Below are positions 1-5,379 of a stretch of 5,379 nt of DNA, piece after piece (position 1 is the first letter of the stretch; each line of letters starts with the position of its first letter). The notes under the pieces are model-generated. The model was not told where the DNA came from. It worked only from the letters and a program-made list of their open reading frames with translations, and did not search any database. The position numbers and the translations under genes were made by a program. The stretch lies in NCBI GenBank assembly GCA_009697495.1, contig SHUN01000259.1, positions 1 to 5,379 of the forward strand, given 5' to 3'. The DNA is from Bryobacterales bacterium. Its GTDB lineage: Bacteria > Acidobacteriota > Terriglobia > Bryobacterales > Bryobacteraceae.

Positions 1-834
1 AAAACGGCTGAGCAGGGTTGGTGCGGCATGACGATCCCGGAAGCGTACGGCGGGATGGGATCGGGGCTGGTCGAGATCGCCGCCGCAATGGAAGAGGCGG
101 GTCGCGCGCTCGTCCCAGGCCCGCTGTTGGCCCATTTGATTGCAACCGCCGCCATAGCCGCCGGCGCGAACGAGGAAATCAAGAACCGGGTCCTCCCCGC
201 GCTCGCCGCGGGCGAGAAAATCGCTACATTCGCCGATACTACGAAGCTCTTCGTAATGGACGCCGCCGTTGCCGATTATGTCGTCGCCGGACCGCTGCTC
301 GTCGAAGAGTTCACGGCCACGCTCATGCCAGCCATCGATCTTACGCGGCGCCTGTACTCCATCGACTTCGACGGCGGGGAACTCCTCGGCGATGGGATTG
401 AACACGCGCTCGCCATCGGCACTACGCTGCTGTGCGCCGAACTCACTGGCGGCATGCAGAGGATGCTCGACACGACCGTCGCCTACGTCAAAACACGGAA
501 GCAATTCGGCAAACCCGTCGGCGCGTTTCAACTCGTGCAGGCGCTGTGCGCGGACATGCTTGTCGCCACCGAAAGCGCGCGTTCGGCAACGTATTTTGCC
601 GCCTATGCGTTGCAGGAAAGGCTGCCCGAAGCTATGTCCGCGGTGAGCGTGGCCAAGAGCTACATTGGCGACGCCGCCCGCCTCACCGGCAACAACGCCA
701 TACAGGCCCACGGCGGCATGGGCTTCACTTGGGAGAACGATATCCAGCTCTATTACCGTCGCGCCAAGGCGGGCGAAACCGCCTTCGGCGACGCGGCTTA
801 TCATCGCGAACGAATCGCGCAGTTGGTGCTATGA
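1..834 (+). CDS. Acyl-CoA dehydrogenase family protein, C-terminal 277 residues (5' end outside window)
   Basis: The frame is open from base 1, and the residues before the first in-frame ATG at 28 (AEQGWCG) run straight into the family motif IPEAYGGMG. The gene therefore begins upstream and ATG 28 is internal. Acyl-CoA dehydrogenases oxidise acyl-CoA to trans-2-enoyl-CoA using FAD. Residue numbers here count from base 1. Seen: end of the N-terminal helical domain (about 1-70), a very short middle beta-domain (about 73-125), then the C-terminal helical domain with [13 protein letters not shown] (165-177) and [11 protein letters not shown] (235-245), both flavin/dimer-contact hallmarks. [15 protein letters not shown] (250-264) follows. 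The usual TEP..GSD stretch of the beta-domain is absent, and my hand alignment puts Phe262 where MCAD has its catalytic Glu. It resembles the short FadE-type subunits of heteromeric dehydrogenases (FadE28/29 or PimC/D style). The stop overlaps the ligase start (ATGA, 831-834). Family call is firm; substrate and activity are unknown. Confidence 0.93.
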   Translation, partial: KTAEQGWCGMTIPEAYGGMGSGLVEIAAAMEEAGRALVPGPLLAHLIATAAIAAGANEEIKNRVLPALAAGEKIATFADTTKLFVMDAAVADYVVAGPLLVEEFTATLMPAIDLTRRLYSIDFDGGELLGDGIEHALAIGTTLLCAELTGGMQRMLDTTVAYVKTRKQFGKPVGAFQLVQALCADMLVATESARSATYFAAYALQERLPEAMSAVSVAKSYIGDAARLTGNNAIQAHGGMGFTWENDIQLYYRRAKAGETAFGDAAYHRERIAQLVL

Positions 835-2396
835 GCGTCTTCGCCGACAAGCCCTGGCTGAAGCACTACGACTTCTGGGTGCCGCCCACGGCGAACTTCC
901 CGCGCCAGTCGCTCTACATGCTGATTCAGACAGCGGCGAGCCAGTTCCGCCATCGGCCTGCGACCGCCTTCAACGGCGCTCTACTCACGTTCGAGCAGAT
1001 CAAAGACAAGGCCGACCGTCTCGCCGCCAGCCTTCATGCGCGCGGTATCCGCAAGGGCGACCGCATCGGCATCATGCTGCCGAACTGTCCGCAGTACCCC
1101 ATCGCCTTTTTCGCCGCGATGCGGCTAGGCGCCATTGTCGCCAACATCAATCCAACCTATACGCCTCGTGAGCTGGAACTCATCGCCAACGACGCCGGCA
1201 TCCGCGCCCTGGTAACGCTCGCCCCGAGGGGCCTTCCGCTGGATCTCGAAATTCTCGCCGCCGGTAACTTCGACGAACTGATCGCGGCCGGCGATCCGCA
1301 AACGCTTCCGAAAGTCACCATCAACGCCGAGGAAGACATCGCGCTGCTGCAATACACCGGGGGCACCACCGGCGTCTCCAAAGGGGCGATGCTGACCCAT
1401 TACAACCTGTTCGCCAACGTCGTGCAAAACGCGCTCTGGCACAGCTACAACACGCGCCGCGGCGAGGAACGCATGATGATGGTTCTTCCGTATTTCCACA
1501 TCTATGGGCAGGTGGTCGGCCTGCTGCTCAGCGCCTGGAACGGGACGATGAACATCCTGATCCCCAAGTACGATGTGAACGCCGTGATCGCCGCCTGCAA
1601 AGAGTACGAACCGACTTTTTTCCCGGGCGTTCCGACGCTTTTTATCTCGCTGTTGAACCACCCCGAAGCCCGCACTTGCGGACTACATAAAGTGAAGAAC
1701 TTCAACAGCGGCGCCGCACCGTTGCCGGTGGAAGTGATCGAGCAGTTCGAGCAGATGAGCGGCGCCATCCTGCGCGAAGGCTACGGCATGACGGAGACTT
1801 CCTGCACCGCCTCCACCACGCCGCAACTCGCGCCCCGCAAGCTCGGCTCCATCGGCATTCCCGTCACCAGCACGGAGTTCAAGATCGTCGACGTTGACGA
1901 CTACACGAAGGAGCTTGGAATCAACGAAGAAGGCGAACTCTGCGTGAAGGGGCCGCAGATCATGAAGGGATATTGGAAGAAGCCCGAGGAGACGGCGCAC
2001 GCGCTGCGAGACGGCTGGATGCTCACAGGCGACATTGCCAAAATGGATGAAGACGGCTTCTTCTACATCGTGCAGCGGAAGAAGGACATGATTATCGTCA
2101 GCGGCTTCAAGGTCTTCCCGAACGAAGTGGAAGACGTGCTGTTCGGCCACCCGGCGGTGCTTGAAGTTTGCGCCGTTGGCAAGCCCCACCCGTATCGCGG
2201 CGAAGCCGTAAAAGCGTACGTCGTGCGCAAAGCCGGCGCGACGCCAACGGCGGAAGAACTGATCGCTTTTTGCACTGAGCGATTGGCTAAATTTAAAGTC
2301 CCCTCCGAGATCGAATTTATCGACGCGCTGCCCAAGACGGCCGTCGGCAAAATCCTCCGCCGCGAACTGCGCGAGAAAGAACCAACGAACCTATGA
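831..2396 (+). CDS. fadD: Long-chain-type fatty acyl-CoA ligase (FadD-like AMP-forming synthetase), 521 aa
   Basis: It activates a carboxylic acid with ATP to an acyl-adenylate, then to acyl-CoA, at the entry of beta-oxidation. Seen: P-loop [11 protein letters not shown] (175-185), PYFHIYG (220-226), GYGMTET (317-323, Glu322), LTGD (398-401, Asp401 for ribose), hinge/FadD-signature region [20 protein letters not shown] (415-434), and the C-terminal [14 protein letters not shown] with the adenylation lysine Lys507. Start: the frame is open upstream to 432, but ATG 831 overlaps the previous stop as ATGA, and the protein from there (MSVFADKPW) begins like a normal FadD N-terminus. No clear Shine-Dalgarno precedes it, so translational coupling is likely. 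It is about 40 residues shorter than E. coli FadD (561), and the loss lies before the P-loop (Tyr175 here, Tyr213 in E. coli). No signal peptide or membrane segment is seen, so it is cytosolic or peripheral. Chain-length preference cannot be read; other acyl substrates remain possible. Confidence 0.95.
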   Translation: MSVFADKPWLKHYDFWVPPTANFPRQSLYMLIQTAASQFRHRPATAFNGALLTFEQIKDKADRLAASLHARGIRKGDRIGIMLPNCPQYPIAFFAAMRLGAIVANINPTYTPRELELIANDAGIRALVTLAPRGLPLDLEILAAGNFDELIAAGDPQTLPKVTINAEEDIALLQYTGGTTGVSKGAMLTHYNLFANVVQNALWHSYNTRRGEERMMMVLPYFHIYGQVVGLLLSAWNGTMNILIPKYDVNAVIAACKEYEPTFFPGVPTLFISLLNHPEARTCGLHKVKNFNSGAAPLPVEVIEQFEQMSGAILREGYGMTETSCTASTTPQLAPRKLGSIGIPVTSTEFKIVDVDDYTKELGINEEGELCVKGPQIMKGYWKKPEETAHALRDGWMLTGDIAKMDEDGFFYIVQRKKDMIIVSGFKVFPNEVEDVLFGHPAVLEVCAVGKPHPYRGEAVKAYVVRKAGATPTAEELIAFCTERLAKFKVPSEIEFIDALPKTAVGKILRRELREKEPTNL

Positions 2397-4471
2397 GCGA
2401 GCTCATTCAAATTTCCAAAAACGGCGACATCGGGATTATCACTGTCAACAATCCTCCCGTTAACGCGTTGAGTCCAGGCGTCCCCGATGGCATCGCGGCG
2501 GGCCTGGCCGTCCACATTGCCGACCCCGATGTGAAGGCCATCGTCCTGATCGGCGGCGGCCGGACTTTCATCGCCGGCGCCGACATCAAGGAGTTCGGCA
2601 AGGTCGTCTCCGGCCAAAGCAAGGGCCACAGCCTGCTGCCGCTGATGCTTGCGATGGAGGACTCGCCCAAGCCGGTGATCGTCGCGCTGCACGGCACGGC
2701 GCTGGGCGGCGGCCTGGAAGTCGCCATGGGCGGGCATTATCGCGTCGCGGTCCCATCAGCGCAAGTTGGTCAGCCTGAAATCAAGATCGGCCTTATCCCT
2801 GGAGCCGCCGGCACGCAGCGCCTTCCGCGCCTGGCCGGGGTAGAACTGGCCGCGCAGATGTGCGCCTTCGGCGAATCGATCACTGCCGCGAAGGCGCATG
2901 AAGCCGGGATTGTCGACGCCATTATCGACGGTGATCTTCTTGCCTGTGCCGTGGCGTTCGCGCGGGCGCAGACAGCTAGACCGAAGCCGCGCGAGCGCGA
3001 AATTCAGTCCTTCGATCCGGGCATCTTCGAAAAACTCCGCGCCCAGGCAAGGAAATCCCACCGCAATCAGACCGCGCCGCTGGCCGCCATTGACGCCGTG
3101 GAAGCCGCGACCGTGCTGCCATTCGCCGAAGGCTGTCTTCGCGAACGGGAACTCTTCAACGAATGCCTTTACGGTCCGCAATCGAAGGCGCTGATTCATT
3201 CCTTCTTCGGCGAGCGCGAAGTCGCGAAGGTGCCAGGCACCGGCAAAAATTTGCCGGTCCGCGAAATCAAGCGGGCGGCCGTCGTCGGCGCTGGAACCAT
3301 GGGCGGCGGTATCACGATGAATTTCGTGAACGCGGGTATTCCGGTCCGCCTGCGGGAGACCACGCAAGAGGCGCTTGACCGCGGCATGGCGATCATTCGC
3401 AAGAACTACGCGAACTCGGTGGCCAAGGGGCGTTTTTCGCAGGAAGTGATGGAACAGCGGCTGGCGCTGATTACGCCGCAGCTTACTTGGGATGGCTTTG
3501 ACGAGGCCGACATCATTACCGAGGCCGTCTTCGAAGGCATGGCGCTGAAAAAGGACATTTTCGCAGAAATCGACCGGATCGCCAAGCCGGGCTGCATCCT
3601 GGCGTCGAACACGTCGACGCTTTCAATCGACGAAATCGCCTCGGCGACAGGAAGGCCGCAGGACGTCATCGGCACACACTATTTCAGCCCGGCCAACGTC
3701 ATGCGGCTGCTCGAAATCGTGCGCGGCGCGGCCACCGGGATCGACGTTATCGCGACGTGCATGGCTCTCGCCAAGACGCTTAAAAAAGTCGGCGTGTTGG
3801 TCGGCAACTGCCGCGGATTCGTGGGCAATCGCATGATCCACTGCTATGGCCGCGAGGCCCAGTTCCTGGTGGAAGAAGGCGCGGCGCCGGAACAGGTGGA
3901 CGCCGCGCTATATGAGTGGGGCATGGCGATGGGCCCGCTGGCCATGGGCGATCTGGCCGGCCTGGATGTCGGCTGGCGGATTCGCAAGGAGTTCAAACAT
4001 CTGGAGGTGCCAGGCGTCCGCATCCCCCATATTTCCGATGAGCTTTGTGAGCGCGGCCGCTACGGGCAGAAAACCGGCGCCGGTTATTACAAATACGACG
4101 AAAACCGGAAGCCTTCGCCGGATCCGGCCGTGATGGAGATCATCCTCGAAGTGGCCGCCCGCGCGGGGCTTGATCGACGCGAAATTTTCAAACAAGAGAT
4201 CCTCGACCGAACGCTCCTTTCGCTGGCCAACGAGGGCGCCAACATTCTTGAAGAAGGAATTGCGCTGCGTCCTGTCGACATCGACATCATTTATCTGACC
4301 GGCTATGGATTTCCTGCGTACCGCGGCGGGCCGATGTTCTACGCCGATTCGCTGGGCCTCAATACAGTCTTGAAGCGCGTCGAGGAGTTCGGCTGGGAAC
4401 CCGCCCCGCTGCTGATCAAGCTCGCCGGCGAAGGCCGGACTTTCGCGCAGTGGGCGAATGAGGTTAAATAA
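2393..4471 (+). CDS. fadB: Bifunctional enoyl-CoA hydratase / 3-hydroxyacyl-CoA dehydrogenase, MFE-1 type, 692 aa
   Basis: It hydrates trans-2-enoyl-CoA to 3-hydroxyacyl-CoA and oxidises this to 3-ketoacyl-CoA with NAD+. The N-terminal crotonase domain (about 1-190) has the oxyanion-hole segment [10 protein letters not shown] (59-68), GTALGGGLE (101-109) and GQPEIKIG (126-133). Glu109 and Glu129 are 20 residues apart, as are the catalytic Glu144/Glu164 of rat enoyl-CoA hydratase. After a linker (about 190-290) comes the Rossmann domain: GAGTMG (299-304), acidic Glu322 at the end of the second strand, SNTS (405-408), the catalytic dyad His429/Glu441 in [14 protein letters not shown], and GFVGNR (475-480). 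The C-terminal dehydrogenase domains carry DLAGLDVGW (520-528), [18 protein letters not shown] (552-569) and GGPMFYA (645-651). The layout and these stretches resemble mammalian peroxisomal EHHADH (about 722 aa) more than E. coli FadB. ATG 2393 overlaps the ligase stop (ATGA); GAGAAAGA at 2373-2380 is a weak, distant Shine-Dalgarno. The thiolase partner is not in the window. The fadB symbol denotes function, not strict orthology. Confidence 0.96.
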   Translation: MSELIQISKNGDIGIITVNNPPVNALSPGVPDGIAAGLAVHIADPDVKAIVLIGGGRTFIAGADIKEFGKVVSGQSKGHSLLPLMLAMEDSPKPVIVALHGTALGGGLEVAMGGHYRVAVPSAQVGQPEIKIGLIPGAAGTQRLPRLAGVELAAQMCAFGESITAAKAHEAGIVDAIIDGDLLACAVAFARAQTARPKPREREIQSFDPGIFEKLRAQARKSHRNQTAPLAAIDAVEAATVLPFAEGCLRERELFNECLYGPQSKALIHSFFGEREVAKVPGTGKNLPVREIKRAAVVGAGTMGGGITMNFVNAGIPVRLRETTQEALDRGMAIIRKNYANSVAKGRFSQEVMEQRLALITPQLTWDGFDEADIITEAVFEGMALKKDIFAEIDRIAKPGCILASNTSTLSIDEIASATGRPQDVIGTHYFSPANVMRLLEIVRGAATGIDVIATCMALAKTLKKVGVLVGNCRGFVGNRMIHCYGREAQFLVEEGAAPEQVDAALYEWGMAMGPLAMGDLAGLDVGWRIRKEFKHLEVPGVRIPHISDELCERGRYGQKTGAGYYKYDENRKPSPDPAVMEIILEVAARAGLDRREIFKQEILDRTLLSLANEGANILEEGIALRPVDIDIIYLTGYGFPAYRGGPMFYADSLGLNTVLKRVEEFGWEPAPLLIKLAGEGRTFAQWANEVK
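3239..3258. repeat. 20-bp inverted repeat with 9-bp perfect arms
   Basis: ACCGGCAAA and TTTGCCGGT flank a central AA. It lies within the hydratase/dehydrogenase gene, in codons for the interdomain linker (around PGTGKNLPV, 281-289). The symmetry is operator-like, but an internal site in a long gene, with no promoter seen beside it, may be chance. Confidence 0.4.
4460..4463 (+). promoter_or_regulatory. Probable Shine-Dalgarno for the exported-protein gene
   Basis: GAGG lies inside the last codons of the preceding gene, 11 bases before ATG 4475. The spacing is slightly long but usable. It supports ATG 4475, which is also the start that gives a signal peptide, and suggests that this gene has its own ribosome binding as well as any read-through from upstream. 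Confidence 0.5.
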
Positions 4472-4474
4472 GTC

Positions 4475-5053
4475 ATGCGAATCCAAGCGCTGTTGCTGCT
4501 TTCCGTTGTTGCCTGCGCCGGCACGCCCGGCACGGTTGTTCTCGAAGATCAATTCGACGCCCCCGCTATGAATACCGCCTGGCGCGCCGCCAAGGGGGAA
4601 TGGAAGCAGGAGGGGGGCTCGCTGCGCGGTGTCGAAATCGCCTCTGACAAGCACGCCGTCGTCGTCCGGCGTCCCGTGGCGTTTCAGGACGGCACGGTGC
4701 AACTCCGCTTCCGGCTCGATGGCGCCCGGCAGATCGCGCTCAGCATCAATGGCGCCAAGGGCCACATTTGCCGAGTCGTCGTCACGCCGAAGGGTTTCCG
4801 GATCGCCAAGGACCCCGACGTGAAGAAGGGTGAAAAGGCGATCACGCTGGCCGCGTCGAGCGCGCCAATCGCGACTGGAGAATGGCACGATTTGACACTG
4901 GTCATGGAAGGCTCAAAAATGTCGGCGAAGATCGGCGGCATTTTAATAACCGGGGAGCATCCGGGAATCGCCGAGGCCAAGGCCGACGTTGGACTGCCCG
5001 TTGGGGGAACGGCGGCGGCGTTCGATTGGATCAAGGTCTACCGGACGCGCTAA
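4475..5053 (+). CDS. Small exported or lipid-anchored protein, probable concanavalin A-like (DUF1080-like) beta-sandwich, 192 aa
   Basis: Seen: a short N-terminal signal (Arg2, then hydrophobic IQALLLLSVV) ending VVAC (11-14), readable as a loose lipobox with Cys14 lipidated. ACA (13-15) could equally be a signal peptidase I site. The mature part has alternating beta-strand pattern: LEDQFDAP (23-30), a WKQEGGSLRG turn (43-52), DGTVQLRFRLDG (72-83), GEWHDLTLVMEG (135-146), and a terminal FDWIKVYR (183-190). The order 'damaged/filled core Trp..., GxW, xDGTVQxRFR, GEWHxLxLxxxG, DxxxVY' is that of laminarinase/LamG or DUF1080 (3-keto-disaccharide hydrolase-like) beta-sandwich domains, known to be common in Acidobacteria and Planctomycetes. 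I cannot identify catalytic residues, so it may only bind. It starts 3 bases after the preceding stop, so it probably belongs to the same transcript, although its link to fatty-acid oxidation is unexplained. Its stop overlaps the convergent yjbQ stop. Confidence 0.8.
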   Translation: MRIQALLLLSVVACAGTPGTVVLEDQFDAPAMNTAWRAAKGEWKQEGGSLRGVEIASDKHAVVVRRPVAFQDGTVQLRFRLDGARQIALSINGAKGHICRVVVTPKGFRIAKDPDVKKGEKAITLAASSAPIATGEWHDLTLVMEGSKMSAKIGGILITGEHPGIAEAKADVGLPVGGTAAAFDWIKVYRTR

Positions 5054-5379
5054 TCGCCGATAAAGTGCACGGCGACGGTTCGCCTGTGCGGCGAACGGCG
5101 GTGCTCGAAGACGTAGATGCCTTGCCACGTCCCCAGCGCCAACCGCCCGTTGATGACGGGAATGCCGAGTTGCGTGGCCGTCAACGCCGAACGGATGTGG
5201 GCCGGCATGTCATCGGGGCCTTCGGCTGTGTGGCGGAATTGCGGATCGTGCTCGGGAACCAGCCGGCCGAACCAGTCATTGAGATCGGTGACAACGTCGG
5301 GATCGGCGTTTTCCTGAATCGTCAGCGATGCCGAAGTGTGGCGGATGAACAGCGTGACGAGCCCCATTTGGATGGCCTG
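5050..5379 (-). CDS. yjbQ: YjbQ/UPF0047 family protein, C-terminal 109 residues (5' end outside window)
   Basis: The minus-strand frame is open to the window edge. The first ATG (5367-5365) is preceded in frame by QAIQ and sits just before the family's LFIRHTSASLTIQENADP block, about 30 residues into a normal-length protein (E. coli YjbQ, 138 aa). It is therefore most likely internal, and the true start lies beyond base 5379. Residue numbers count from the edge. Seen: HTSAS (14-18) and ENADP (23-27), His50 in FRHTAEG, DDMPAHI (56-62), and the signature NGRLALGTWQGIYVFEHR (77-94). His14, His50 and His61 are the conserved histidines thought to bind a metal. The family is annotated as a secondary thiamine-phosphate synthase activity in E. 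coli; its main role is unsettled. It is transcribed toward the operon, and its TAG stop (5052-5050) overlaps the TAA of the exported-protein gene. No functional link to the beta-oxidation genes is evident. Confidence 0.95.
   Translation of the reverse strand, partial: QAIQMGLVTLFIRHTSASLTIQENADPDVVTDLNDWFGRLVPEHDPQFRHTAEGPDDMPAHIRSALTATQLGIPVINGRLALGTWQGIYVFEHRRSPHRRTVAVHFIGD
5078..5096. terminator. Possible hairpin just past the operon end, no T-run
   Basis: GTTCGCC and GGCGAAC (7-bp perfect arms) enclose a 5-base loop, TGTGC, 25 bases past the TAA of the exported-protein gene. It is where a terminator for the plus-strand operon would be expected, but no T-tract follows on either strand, and it lies inside the yjbQ coding region (RRSPHRR). 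Factor-independent termination is therefore doubtful. Confidence 0.25.

Noticed and set aside
432..830. In-frame upstream extension of the ligase reading frame
   Set aside because: The extension overlaps the dehydrogenase coding sequence in another frame, is Arg/His-rich and lacks family similarity. Ligase homology begins at ATG 831, at the ATGA overlap.
28..834. ATG 28 as the true start of the acyl-CoA dehydrogenase
   Set aside because: The in-frame residues encoded before it (AEQGWCG) match the family's motif preceding PEAYGG, and the N-terminal domain would be missing, so the start is outside the window.
2063..2737. Minus-strand open frame of 224 codons across the ligase/hydratase junction
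   Set aside because: No domain signal, and fully covered by strongly supported plus-strand genes; a codon-bias artefact. The minus-strand frames at 1125-1661, 1683-2189 and 2756-3367 were rejected for the same reason.
4072..4085. 14-bp perfect palindrome AACCGGCGCCGGTT in the fused enzyme gene
   Set aside because: 7-bp arms in GC-rich coding sequence (Lys-Thr-Gly-Ala-Gly region) are expected by chance about this often; no promoter or partner copy seen.
3908..4888. Long minus-strand open frame (326 codons) opposite the end of the fused enzyme gene and the exported-protein gene
   Set aside because: It is an antisense shadow typical of high-GC DNA: no recognisable motifs, and it lies over two well-supported plus-strand genes.

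Overview
The window is a high-GC (roughly 60% G+C by eye), almost fully coding bacterial segment. The plus strand carries four tightly packed genes that read as a fatty-acyl (or other acyl) beta-oxidation operon with a secreted or lipid-anchored protein gene at its end. One convergent gene enters from the right edge. In order: (1) the C-terminal part of an acyl-CoA dehydrogenase-family protein, cut by the left edge (1-834); (2) a FadD-type acyl-CoA ligase (831-2396); (3) a fused enoyl-CoA hydratase / 3-hydroxyacyl-CoA dehydrogenase of the MFE-1 layout (2393-4471); (4) a small exported protein with a probable lectin/glucanase-like beta-sandwich domain (4475-5053); (5) on the minus strand, a YjbQ/UPF0047 protein cut by the right edge (5050-5379).

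The first two junctions are ATGA start/stop overlaps and the third is a 3-base gap, so genes 1-4 are very likely co-transcribed and, at least for the first three, translationally coupled. Ligase, dehydrogenase and hydratase/dehydrogenase supply acyl activation, the first oxidation, hydration and the second oxidation. The thiolase that would complete the cycle is not in the window. The acyl-CoA dehydrogenase looks like a reduced paralogue: its middle domain is short, and I cannot find the catalytic glutamate at either of the two classical positions. It may therefore be one subunit of a heteromeric enzyme whose partner lies upstream.

The organism is a high-GC bacterium. A single-chain MFE-1-like enzyme in a beta-oxidation operon next to a small exported beta-sandwich protein would fit Acidobacteria (Solibacter/Bryobacter type) or a similar soil lineage, but this is a weak inference from gene style, not from a marker gene. 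I see no RNA genes, insertion sequences, CRISPR arrays or convincing promoters. The only non-coding plus-strand DNA between genes is 3 bases. I found no clear evidence of an undescribed system; the most useful leads are the reduced dehydrogenase and the exported protein tied to the operon.
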